Shown here in pieces: positions 9,734 to 18,516 of a stretch of DNA of 64,000 nt (its first letter is position 1; each line of letters opens with the position of its first letter). The notes beneath the pieces are model-generated. The model did not search any database. It was not told the DNA's origin and saw only the letters and a list, made by a program, of their open reading frames with translations. Made by a program: the position numbers and the translations under genes. Origin of the DNA: JBBECJ01 sp963763325 (GTDB lineage: Bacteria > Chloroflexota > Chloroflexia > Thermomicrobiales > CFX8); assembly GCA_963763325.1 (NCBI GenBank), contig CAVXOL010000023.1, positions 372,001-436,000 of the forward strand, read 5' to 3'.

Positions 9734-12415
9734 ATGCGGATCAAGGTACTCACAATCGATCTTGATGATCCGCTGACGACCATCGGCGGTCTCGATGGCT
9801 ATGCGTCCGTCAAGGGACTCGTCCGGCTCCACCGGACGCCGCTCGGCTATATCGACGTACCCGTCACGAACGGACAATGTCCTGCATCAAGCATCCGCGA
9901 AGCCGTCCTCTTGCAACTCGACGCCGCTATCGTTCGGCATCTGCTGGTAGATGCGCTCGCGCTGGGACCACGCCCCGATGGCATCCAGCCAATCGACCTG
10001 GTGGACGCTGTCCACTCGCAGGAGCGGCATCCCCAACCGTTCGTAACGGTCGCGGTCTGCACGCGTGATCGGCCGGACGACCTGCGTCTTTGTCTTGATG
10101 CGCTTTCGCGGCTGGACTACTCAAACCATGAAGTGATCGTCGTCGACAACGCACCGTCGACGGACGCGACCCGGCGGCTGGTAACGTCGCTGTACCCTGA
10201 CGCACGCTACGTGAAGGAATCACGCCCCGGACTCGACTGGGCACGCAACCGGGCCATCATCGAGTCTCGCGGGGAGCTCGTCGCCTATACAGACGATGAT
10301 GTCATCGTCGATCCGGGCTGGTTGTCCGGAATCGTCAATGCGTTTCGCGACCCATCGGTGATGGCAGTCACCGGCCTCGTCGTTCCCTACGAGCTGGAAA
10401 CGGAAGCGCAACAACTCTTCGAACGCTACGGCGGGTTCGGGCGCGGCTTCGAGCGTCGCTGGTACGGGCCGACCGCCAGGAACGATCCACACGTGGTCTC
10501 ATTCCTCGGCGCGGGACAGTTCGGGACCGGCGCCAACATGGCCTACCGGCGCGAACTGTTCGATGCAATCGGGCCGTTCGATCCGGCTCTCGACGTCGGT
10601 ACCGTCACCAATGGTGGCGGCGACCTGGAGATGTTCTTCCGCGTCCTGAAGTTCGGCCATGTTCTGATGTACGAGCCTTCCGCGCTCGTCTTCCATCGCC
10701 ACCGACGCGAGTACGACCGGCTGAAGACCCAGCTCGCCAACAACGGCATCGGGCTCTATTCACACCTCGTTCGTGCGGCGCTGACCTATCCGGACGAACG
10801 CGGCCCGGCTCTTCGGCTCGGACTCTGGTGGTTCTGGTGGTGGAACGTCCGTCGCCTGATAAAGTCGTTCATCCGTCCGGGCCAGTTCCCTCGTGATCTG
10901 ATCGTCGCCGAACTGAAGGGCTGCTTCACCGGCCTGACCCGCTACCAACGCTCCAGGAAGAACGCAAAGCAGATCGCGAAGGCAGTCGCCACCTATGGCC
11001 CGGTCGCGTCGCTCCCGAAGCGAGGTAAGCGAATACGGCCACCGCGCCACCGACGCGCGATCCGTATCGCCGTTCGGACGATCGACGTCGCCCAACCTTT
11101 GCTACCAATTGACGACATCGGCGACTACGATGCCGTACGGATGGTCGTGACGCGCGGGACGCGTCCACTCGGTGATGTCCTGGTTCCGAGCTTCGGGAAG
11201 CCGCTAGGCGTCGTGCGGCTGCGTGAGGTGATCGCGGCGAGCCTGCCGTCGGCACTCTTCAACGATAGCGTCTCTACGAGCACCTGGAAGGGCTGGAACG
11301 ATGCGCGACAGGCGATCGTCGAACGATTGTTGCCTGCTCTACGCGCAACCGAAGACATCGCAGGATTGCCTGACAGTGTGACCGTTTCGGTCGTTGTCGC
11401 GACCTGCGACCGACCGGACGACCTGCGCGCGTGTTTGACCTCGCTAATGGCCCAGCAGACTCGTCGCCCGGTCGAAGTCATCGTCGTCGACAACCGGCCC
11501 GGCTCAGGATTGACGCCTCCGGTCGTTGCGGAGTTTCCTGGTGTGACGCTCGTCGAGGAGCCAATTGCCGGTCTGAGCTATGCTCGCAACGCGGGGATCT
11601 CGGCCAGCACCGGCGACATAATCGTCGCGACCGACGACGATGTCACGATGCCGCCCGAATGGCTGGAGGCGCTGGTTGCCCCCTTTGCCCGCGCCGATGT
11701 GATGGTCGTGACCGGCAACGTGTTGCCGCTCGAGCTCGACACACCAGCGCAACAGTACTTCGAGCAGTACGGCGGACTTGGCCGTGGCTACTCCCGAGTC
11801 GAGGCTGGCTCCTATTGGTTCAACTTCTACCGGCGACGGGCCGCACCAACCTGGGAATTGGGCGCGACCGCGAACGCAGCCTTCCGCGCCAGCATCTTCG
11901 CCGATCCCAGGATCGGGATGGTTGACGAGACTCTTGGCGCTGGAAGCCCAACCGGCTGCAGCGAAGACACCTATGTGTTCTATAAGGTGCTGCGCGCTGG
12001 ATACACGCTGGTCTATGAGCCGAACGCATACGTCTGGCACCGCCACCGGCGAGACATGGAAGCGCTCAAGAGCCAGCTCTACAACTACAGTAAGGGACAC
12101 GTCGCCTACCATCTGACGACCGCCATGAACGACGGCGATATGCGCGGCTTCTATGACATCTTCGTGCGTCTGCCGCGCTGGCGGCTGCGTCAGATCCGGT
12201 CGCAGGTCAAGCGGACACTAACTGGCCGCGAACGCTACCCATTCTCACTCGTCGTCGCCGAGACTGCCGGCAACGTCGCCGCGCCCTACGCGCTCTGGAA
12301 ATCGCGCCAGCGAGTCAAACGCCTCGGCCGTAGCGCTCCGTACGTCCCGCCCGAGCAGCGCGAAAGCACGTCGGAACCGGTCGTCATCGAACGAGATCAG
12401 GTGGCGGCGAGTTAG
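9734..12415 (+). CDS. Tandem-duplicated family 2 glycosyltransferase (two N-domain + GT2 modules)
   Basis: The 893-residue protein is made of two full copies of one module. Each copy starts with an unusual domain of about 100 residues (residues 1-110, MRIKVLTIDLDDPL; and about 446-545, IRIAVRTIDVAQPL), followed by a GT2 catalytic domain. Copy 1 has VAVCTRDRPDDLRLCLDAL and the metal motif YTDDDV; copy 2 has VVVATCDRPDDLRACLTSL and ATDDDV. Both have a late HRHRR segment. No membrane helices are evident. Two active GT2 sites in one chain suggest a bifunctional or processive enzyme that adds two sugars of the exported glycan. It lies 26 bases after the exporter ATPase and is probably in its operon. 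Confidence 0.88.
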   Translation: MRIKVLTIDLDDPLTTIGGLDGYASVKGLVRLHRTPLGYIDVPVTNGQCPASSIREAVLLQLDAAIVRHLLVDALALGPRPDGIQPIDLVDAVHSQERHPQPFVTVAVCTRDRPDDLRLCLDALSRLDYSNHEVIVVDNAPSTDATRRLVTSLYPDARYVKESRPGLDWARNRAIIESRGELVAYTDDDVIVDPGWLSGIVNAFRDPSVMAVTGLVVPYELETEAQQLFERYGGFGRGFERRWYGPTARNDPHVVSFLGAGQFGTGANMAYRRELFDAIGPFDPALDVGTVTNGGGDLEMFFRVLKFGHVLMYEPSALVFHRHRREYDRLKTQLANNGIGLYSHLVRAALTYPDERGPALRLGLWWFWWWNVRRLIKSFIRPGQFPRDLIVAELKGCFTGLTRYQRSRKNAKQIAKAVATYGPVASLPKRGKRIRPPRHRRAIRIAVRTIDVAQPLLPIDDIGDYDAVRMVVTRGTRPLGDVLVPSFGKPLGVVRLREVIAASLPSALFNDSVSTSTWKGWNDARQAIVERLLPALRATEDIAGLPDSVTVSVVVATCDRPDDLRACLTSLMAQQTRRPVEVIVVDNRPGSGLTPPVVAEFPGVTLVEEPIAGLSYARNAGISASTGDIIVATDDDVTMPPEWLEALVAPFARADVMVVTGNVLPLELDTPAQQYFEQYGGLGRGYSRVEAGSYWFNFYRRRAAPTWELGATANAAFRASIFADPRIGMVDETLGAGSPTGCSEDTYVFYKVLRAGYTLVYEPNAYVWHRHRRDMEALKSQLYNYSKGHVAYHLTTAMNDGDMRGFYDIFVRLPRWRLRQIRSQVKRTLTGRERYPFSLVVAETAGNVAAPYALWKSRQRVKRLGRSAPYVPPEQRESTSEPVVIERDQVAAS

Positions 12416-12497
12416 CGTGACCCGCTGAGTCCGCCGGCATCACCTCCCGGTATGGGCAGCAACCTGTACCGGTCCTCGGCCCTTACCTTGGCGCGAT

Positions 12498-12542
12498 GCG
12501 CTTCCCTGCATGACAGACGCGGTCACGATGTCAGGGAAGCGC
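12498..12542. terminator. Hairpin between convergent genes
   Basis: GCGCTTCCCTG (12498-12508) and CAGGGAAGCGC (12532-12542) form a perfect 11-bp stem around a 23-nt loop. It lies between the ends of the tandem glycosyltransferase and of the E2 gene, where a bidirectional terminator is expected. The T tracts are poor. Confidence 0.5.
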
Positions 12543-12562
12543 AATTTCGCGAGGCTTACTGC

Positions 12563-13966
12563 TCAGTAGATCGACGCATCGGCTGGAAACGTTTCCAGGC
12601 CGTGCTTGACGGCCGCCAGGAAGCGGGTAGCTGAGAGCCCGTCGAGGATGCGGTGGTCGAGCGAGAGTGACAGGTTCATCATCGGCCTGATCGCGATCGC
12701 GTCATCGACGACGACCGGCTTCTTGACGACCGCTTCCATCGACAGGATCGCCGCCTGCGGCTGGACGATGATCGGCGTCGAAAAGAGCGAACCGAGCGTG
12801 CCGGGATTGTTGAGGGTGAAGGTGCCACCCGTCACCTCGTCCGGCTGCGAGCTTGTTCTCCCGCGCACGGGTCGCCAGATCGTTGACGGCTGCGCGCCAG
12901 CCCGACGATGTTCTTCTCGTCGGCGTTATGAATGACCGGCACGATCAGGCCGTCCTCCATCGCGACGGCGATCCCGATGTTGATCGCCTTGCGGCGGATG
13001 ATCCTGCCGTCGTCCCAGGCGGCGTTGACAGTGCGGGTGCTCGCGCAGCGCCTGGGTCAGCACCCGCAGGACGAACGGAACGAAGGTCAGACTGGCCCCC
13101 TCACGAGTCCTGAACTCGGCCTTGTAGCGGTCTCGAGCGCGGACGACGTTGCTCATGTCCGCTTCCATCCAGACCGTGACATGCGGCGCGGTGTAGGCCG
13201 AGCGCACCATGTGCTCGGCGATCTGGCGGCGCATGACGCTCGCTTCGATCACTTCGTCACCCGGCATGAGTTGAACCGGCGCTGCCTGTTGAACCGGCAT
13301 CGGCTGGGCAATGATCGGAGCGGCCATTGGCGGTGCGAACGTCTGCGAGATCCAGGTTGTGGCTGTGGTGCAGCTGCAGCCGGTTGTGCCGGTCGGCTGC
13401 GATCGTGCATCGATCTCAGCCAGCATGTCGGCCTTCGTCACCCGGCCACCGACTCCGCTGCCCTGTAGCACGCTGATGTCAATCTCGTGCTCCTCGGCCA
13501 GCCGTCGAACGACCGGCGACGAGCGTGCGCGCAACAGTTCCGCTTCATCGCGCCGCGAACGGGCATCGGTCAGATCGACGATCTGTCCCGTCCCGGTTGC
13601 TGGCGCGCTTGTCGGCAGCGTGTCGGCTGTCGGCGTGGTCGAGTCGGCCTCCGGCATCGATGCCTGTGGCTGCTCATCGACCGGTGGGGAAACGGTCGCG
13701 GATGCACCATTCCCTTCGTCGATCACGCAGATCAGACCACCTACCGGGATCGTGTCGCCATCGCGCCCGATGATCTCGACAATCGTGCCGGACACCGGCG
13801 CGGGAATCTCTGCCGTCACCTTGTCGGTGACGACCTCGACCATCGGCTCGTACTTGTCGACCGCGTCGCCGACCTGCTTCAGCCAGGTGCCAAGCGTCCC
13901 CTCGGTGACGCTCTCACCCAGCTTCGGCATCGTTATCGTCGTACCCTGTCTGGTTGCTCCGGACAT
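12563..13966 (-). CDS. Dihydrolipoamide acyltransferase E2 of a 2-oxo acid dehydrogenase (frame interrupted)
   Basis: E2 carries the acyl group on lipoate and passes it to CoA. An N-terminal lipoyl domain is clear, with the lipoylated lysine in EVVTDKVTAEIPAP. It is followed by an E1/E3-binding domain (PVVRRLAEEHEIDISVLQGSGVGGRVTKADML, about residues 145-180) and the catalytic domain ending in SLSLDHRILDG, which holds the active-site HRxxDG. The frame shifts near 13034, again near 12893, and returns near 12840, while homology to E2 continues through all three frames. The start at 13966 has GAGAGGAG upstream. It is the last gene of the lpd-E1alpha-E1beta-E2 operon. The arrangement favours a branched-chain 2-oxo acid dehydrogenase over pyruvate dehydrogenase. 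Confidence 0.85.
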
Positions 13967-13985
13967 CGCTCGCTCCTCTCGCGTC

Positions 13986-14066
13986 GGGCATGAGGGATGT
14001 GGCAGGAGGCTCGAGCGGAGAGATCGTCGTGAGATCTCATCCCTCGTCCCGTCACGCGTCATGCCC
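13986..14066. repeat. Nested inverted repeats in the E1beta-E2 spacer
   Basis: GGGCATGA (13986-13993) pairs with TCATGCCC (14059-14066), and GAGGGATG (13992-13999) pairs with CATCCCTC (14038-14045). The right side contains GTCACGCGTCA, which also appears in the larger dyad between E1alpha and E1beta. It could be an RNA processing or attenuating structure, or an interspersed repeat. Confidence 0.45.
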
Positions 14067-14068
14067 TC

Positions 14069-15056
14069 CTAGAACGCCGCCAGCTTCTCGATCGCGGCGC
14101 GGATGTCGTTCTTGTCGTGCAGGAAGGCCTTCTCGAGCGGCGGCGCGTAGGGCATGGCAGGAACTTCGGGGCCGGCGATTCGGACGATCGGGCCATCCAG
14201 GTAGGCGAAGGCATCTTCGGCAATGATGGCCGAGATCTCGCCACCGAGACCGCCGAACTTGTTGGCCTCGTGGACGATCATTACCTTGCCGGTCTTCATG
14301 ACCGATTCGAGAATCGCGTCCTTGTCGAGCGGCCGCAGCGAGCGCAGGTCGATGACCTCGATCGTCGCGTCCTGCTCCTGCATGTACTCATCAGCCGCCT
14401 GGATCGACTCCTGCAGGTACCAGCCCCAGGAGATGATCGTCATGTCACGGCCTTCGCGGACGACCTTCGCCTTGCCGATCGGCACCTCGTACGGCTCGTC
14501 CGGCACTTCGGCGCGGACGGCGCGATAGGCGCGCTTGTGCTCCAGGAAGATGACCGGGTCCGGATCGTGGATCGCGCGAGCGCAGCATGCCCTTCGCGTC
14601 GTAAGGATCGATCGGCGCAACGACCTTCAGGCCGGGCGTATGCGTGAACAGCGCCTCGATCGATTGCGAGTGGTAGAGCGCGCCGTGGATACCGCCGCCA
14701 TACGGCGAGCGGATGACGATCGGGCAGCCAAAGTCGCCGCCGGAGCGGTAGCGGAACTTGGCGGCCTCGTTCATGATCTGGTCCATGGCAGGATGGATGA
14801 AGTCAAGGAACTGAATCTCGGCGACCGGCAGCATCCCGTTGGCCGCCGCACCAATCGCGACGCCAATGATCGACGATTCTGCCAGCGGCGAGTCGATCAC
14901 CCGCATCTCGCCGAATCTGTCGAGCAACCCCTCTGTCACCCTGAAGACGCCACCGCGTTTGCCGACATCCTCACCGAGGACGAAGACGCGCTCGTCGGCC
15001 TCCATCTCCTGCATCAATCCCTCGCGGATTGCCTCGATCAGCAGCTTCGTTGCCAC
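14069..15056 (-). CDS. 2-oxo acid dehydrogenase E1 beta subunit (frame interrupted)
   Basis: Together with E1alpha this subunit decarboxylates the 2-oxo acid using thiamine diphosphate. The N-terminal part (KLLIEAIREGLMQEMEADERVFVLGEDVG, SPLAESSIIGVAIGAA, FGCPIVIRSPYGGGIHGALYHSQS) and the C-terminal part (GWYLQESIQAADEY, VIDLRSLRPLDKDAI, VGGEISAI-type segment) are both highly conserved. They sit in different frames; the shift is near 14583 between GMLRS and AIHDPDPVIFLEHK. Total length is about 328 residues, as expected. The start is a GTG at 15056 with AAAGGA seven bases upstream. An indel rather than gene decay is likely, since everything else is intact. Confidence 0.86.
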
Positions 15057-15069
15057 AGCCAGGTCCTTT

Positions 15070-15148
15070 CGTGACGCGTGACGCCTGTTGCGTGACGCGG
15101 TAACAAGGCACGAAGGAACGCGTTACGCATCACGCGTCACGCGTCACG
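15070..15148. repeat. Perfect 15-bp inverted repeat between E1alpha and E1beta
   Basis: CGTGACGCGTGACGC (15070-15084) and GCGTCACGCGTCACG (15134-15148) are exact reverse complements, and each arm is itself a doubled CGTGACG unit. Inside, GCGTGACGCGGTAAC and GTTACGCATCACGC can extend the pairing imperfectly. The structure fills nearly the whole spacer between the two subunit genes. Confidence 0.7.
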
Positions 15149-15152
15149 ACTC

Positions 15153-16189
15153 TCAAGCGCGCGAACCGTCCGGTGCATACACATCCGTGAACGCCTCATC
15201 AGGATCGGGCGGCGGTGCCGCTTCGGCGAAGTCGGTGGCGTCGTTGACGGCTGCCTTGACGCGGTTGCGGATCTCCTGCTCCTGCTCGTCGGTCAGTGCG
15301 CCGAGGTCCTTGCAGGCGCTGGGCGGTGACAGTGATCGGGTCGCGTTCGCGGTAGGAGGCAACCTCCTCGCGGGATCGGTAGAAGCGGTCGTCGTCGTCG
15401 GAGGAGTGCGGCGTGAGGCGGTTGACCTTGGCCTCGAAGAGGGTCGGGCCATCGCCGCGCCTGGCTCGCTCGACGGCTTCGCGGGCTTTGACGTAGACGT
15501 CGATCGCGTCGGCGCCATCGATCGTCACGCCGGCCATGCCGTAGGCGACAGCGCGCTCAGAGACGTTCTCGATCGCCATCTCCTTCTCCTGCGGGACCGA
15601 GATGGCGTAGTGATTGTTCTGGACGAAGAAGATCACTCCGAGCTTGTAGATACTGGCCCAGTTCATCCCCTCGTGGACATCGCCCTGGGCAGTTCCGCCT
15701 TCGCCGATGCTCGTGACGACGACGGTATCCTCGCCGCGCATCCTGGCCGCAAGAGCGACACCCGGAGCCTGCGCGAACTGGGTGCCGACTGGCGATGAAC
15801 TGGTGACGATCCGGTGCTTGCGGGAGCCATAGTGGCCGGGCATCTGCTTCGCGCGACTGTTCGGCTCGTCCTTGCGAGAGAGAAACGACATCATCATGTC
15901 GCGTGGGGTCATCCCGAAGTGGAGGACGAGCGCGAGATCGCGATAATAGGGGAGGAGCCAGTCTTTCGAGGTGTCGAGCGCGAAACCCATTCCGGCCTGA
16001 GCGGCCTCGTGGCCCTGGACAGGAGATGACGAACGGCGCCCTGCCCGACCGGTTCATCAGCCACATCCGCTCGTCGAGCTGTCGAGCGAGCAGCATCGTC
16101 TCGTACATCTGCCGCATGTCGTCGTGCGAAAGACCCTCGACTCCGTCGCGAGTGGCCGTCGCCGTTCCACCGGGTTCGGTTCGCCCCAT
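15153..16189 (-). CDS. 2-oxo acid dehydrogenase E1 alpha subunit (frame interrupted)
   Basis: This is the thiamine-diphosphate-binding subunit. The start of the domain (LSHDDMRQMYETMLLARQLDERMWLMNRSGRAPF), the middle (FALDTSKDWLLPYYRDLALVL) and the ThDP motif (SIGEGGTAQGDVHEGMNWASIYKLGVIFFVQNN) are clear. The phosphorylation-loop-like segment LTPHSSDDDDRFYR resembles branched-chain E1alpha. Frame changes occur near 16020 (before GMGFALDTS) and near 15315 (before LGALTDEQEQEIRNRV). The start at ATG 16189 is chosen by homology; the frame is open further upstream but with no similarity. Expected total length is about 345 residues. Confidence 0.85.
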
Positions 16190-16416
16190 CTGGTGCCTCC
16201 TTCGCCGTCCCGGCCCGTCGTTGGACCGGAGCATCGTCTGAGCGTGAGCACGGTGCGGGGGCGTCTCGTCATGCGCGAAACGCGCGTCGCGCTGGCGGTC
16301 CGCCATATTGTCACTGCGCTCGACTCCTCTTCAGGAGCTTCGCGCGTTCCCGTCATCGCCTCCTTCGATTACTCCACACGCGGCGCACGACCTATGCCGC
16401 CCGCAAGTCCACGAAG

Positions 16417-17811
16417 CTAGAAGTGCAGTGCCCCGCCATCGACATCGAGAGCAGCCTCGTGCAGCACCTCGGAGATCGTCGGGTGCGGGAAGGTCGTAAT
16501 GCCAAGTTCCCAGGCAGTCGCCTCAAAGAGCATTGCCAGACCGCCGACGCTGATCAGCTCGGTCGCATGTCCGCCGAGCAGGTGGATACCGAGGATCTGG
16601 TCGGTGTCGGCATCGACAACCATCTTGGCAAAGCCGACCGTCTCGTTCTCTACCCGCGCCTTGCCATTGGCCGAGAGCGGAAACTTACCGGTCTTGATAT
16701 TGAGCCCGGCGTCACGCGCTTTCTTCTCGGTCAGTCCAACCGATCCGATCTCCGGGTGGCAGTACGTCACCCACGGAATCTTGTTGTAGTCGAGGATTTC
16801 CGGCTTGTGGCCGGCCATTGCTTCAACAGCAACAACGCCCTGATGCATCGCGGTATGGGCGAGCTGCTGCAAGCCGGTCACGTCGCCAATCGCGTAGACG
16901 TTCTCGACGTTGGTCCGCATGTAGTCGTCAACTGTGATGTAGCCATCTGCAACGTTGACGCCGATGGTCTCCAGCCCGAAGCCCTCGGTATTGCCGTAGC
17001 GGCCAATCGCGACCAGTAGCGCGTCAGCCTCGATCGTCTCATCCTTGCCATCGACGCTGACCTTCATCGAGACGCCGTCGTCGCTGACGGTGAAGTCGGA
17101 GGCTGACGGGCGGACGTTAGCCAGGACGCGGATTCCCTGCCGCTGGAACGCGCGGGCGAGGTCCTTCTGGACCTCCTCATCCTCGTTCGGAGCGACTCGG
17201 CCAACCAGCGTGACCTCGCATTCGAACTCGCGGTAGACACTGGCGAACTCGAGGCCGGTCGCGCCGCCACCGCGAACGATGACTCGCTTCGGCAGATACG
17301 GCTCGGTCGTGGCCTGATCGGAGGTGAAGACTCGCTTGCCGTCGATCTCGAGACCGTCAATCGGGCGCGGCGTCGAGCCGGTGTCGATAACGATGTTGCG
17401 GGCACGGACGTCGGTCTTGCCGCCGTCCTTTTCGACGCTGATCGCCCCTTGGCCGACGATCGTGCCCCATCCTTCGACGACATCAATCTTGTGCTTCTTG
17501 AAAAGAAACTGGATGCCTTTGTAATTCTGGTCGACAACCTTGCGAGCTCGAGACATGGCAGTTGAATAGTCGAGTGAGATCTCGCCGGGAGTAACGCCGA
17601 AATCCTTGGCGTCCTTGACGAGTGTCGCAACCGAAGCGGCTTTCAGAAGTGCCTTGGCTGGGATGCAACCGCGATGGACACAGGTGCCACCGACGAGGTC
17701 CTTCTCGATGACCACCGCTTTCAGCCCGAGCTGGGACGCCCGGATCGCCGCCACATACCCACCCGTGCCGCCACCCAGGAATGCGACGTCATATACCTGA
17801 TCCTGCGCCAT
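16417..17811 (-). CDS. lpdA: Dihydrolipoamide dehydrogenase (E3)
   Basis: The 464-residue flavoprotein reoxidises the dihydrolipoamide of E2 with NAD+. The N-terminal FAD-binding GGGTGGYVAAIRA is followed by the redox-active disulfide in GGTCVHRGCIPAK. The NAD-binding glycine motif (VRGGGATGLEFASVY), the second FAD segment (YAIGDVTG) and the C-terminal dimer interface with HPTISEVLHEA (active-site His/Glu) are intact. ATG 17811 was chosen because FAD-domain homology begins there and GAGG precedes it. It is the first gene of the minus-strand operon and, unlike the other three, has no frame interruption. Confidence 0.93.
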   Translation of the reverse strand: MAQDQVYDVAFLGGGTGGYVAAIRASQLGLKAVVIEKDLVGGTCVHRGCIPAKALLKAASVATLVKDAKDFGVTPGEISLDYSTAMSRARKVVDQNYKGIQFLFKKHKIDVVEGWGTIVGQGAISVEKDGGKTDVRARNIVIDTGSTPRPIDGLEIDGKRVFTSDQATTEPYLPKRVIVRGGGATGLEFASVYREFECEVTLVGRVAPNEDEEVQKDLARAFQRQGIRVLANVRPSASDFTVSDDGVSMKVSVDGKDETIEADALLVAIGRYGNTEGFGLETIGVNVADGYITVDDYMRTNVENVYAIGDVTGLQQLAHTAMHQGVVAVEAMAGHKPEILDYNKIPWVTYCHPEIGSVGLTEKKARDAGLNIKTGKFPLSANGKARVENETVGFAKMVVDADTDQILGIHLLGGHATELISVGGLAMLFEATAWELGITTFPHPTISEVLHEAALDVDGGALHF

Positions 17812-18080
17812 ACCGCCTCGTCTCTCCCGTCCCTGCGTGCGGCAGACCGTTGCCGCATCGATTGGTCCCGCTGACAGCGCGGCCCAGACCGCCTGCACCA
17901 CCTGAGTCAATGCGGCGAAAGGTCCAGCGACGCGCATCCAGAAATCGAGCCGTCACCAAACTCGCAGCACGCATGCCAAGGCGGCAATTATGGGAATCAG
18001 TATATCAGGGGATACGAAAGATACGACGTAAGTCGGAGGCGAAATCCGTCGAAATTCCGCGTCGGAATGGGGAAACTGAC

Positions 18081-18110
18081 TTGCTGTCACAGCAGCGCTG
18101 GAGGTATAAT
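18081..18110 (+). promoter_or_regulatory. Sigma70-type promoter upstream of the SWIM protein
   Basis: TTGCTG (18081-18086) and a perfect TATAAT (18105-18110) are separated by 18 bases, about 40 bases before the ATG at 18151. The spacer 17812-18150 between lpd and this gene otherwise contains no gene; on its minus strand a TATACT at 18004-17999 could serve lpd. Confidence 0.55.
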
Positions 18111-18119
18111 TCGAACAGA

Positions 18120-18135
18120 TGTACGACGTTGTACA
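18120..18135. promoter_or_regulatory. Dyad overlapping the expected transcription start
   Basis: TGTAC (18120-18124) and GTACA (18131-18135) flank GACGTT, centred roughly 17 bases downstream of the TATAAT box. The position just past the transcription start suits a repressor operator. Confidence 0.35.
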
Positions 18136-18150
18136 CGAAAGCGGGATGTG

Positions 18151-18438
18151 ATGACGATAACGCGAATTGGGACGGTAACCCCGCTCGACACCTGGCGACG
18201 GATGGCAGCCAAGGCCGGCAAGGAGCAACTCCGCGCCTACCGGCTCAATGGTGACCCGCGCTACTGGGTGGTCTCAAGCAGCAGCAACCCATCGGTCGCC
18301 TACGAAGTGACCGCCCACGATGACGATCTGCTCTGCTCATGCCGCGCGAGCGAGTTCCTTCCATACTGCAAGCACAGGGCTCTCGTTATGAGCCAACTTG
18401 GCGCACTCGATGTCTGGGATGAGCCAATCGCAGCCTGA
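18151..18438 (+). CDS. SWIM zinc-finger mini-protein
   Basis: The 95-residue protein consists almost entirely of one SWIM-type zinc-binding motif. Cys-x-Cys in LLCSCRASEFLPYCKHRALV is followed by Cys-x-His, giving the CxCx(n)CxH pattern. SWIM domains bind DNA or proteins, and free-standing small versions occur in several bacterial phyla with unknown roles. The start is ATG 18151; the open frame upstream lacks similarity. A good promoter and a dyad lie just upstream, suggesting regulated monocistronic expression. Confidence 0.7.
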   Translation: MTITRIGTVTPLDTWRRMAAKAGKEQLRAYRLNGDPRYWVVSSSSNPSVAYEVTAHDDDLLCSCRASEFLPYCKHRALVMSQLGALDVWDEPIAA

Positions 18439-18516
18439 TGACTGGCTCATCACGCCGACGCGGAGATAAAGGCAACCCACTCGTCGCCCGCCGGTTGGCT
18501 GCCGTTGTTGCTCCAG

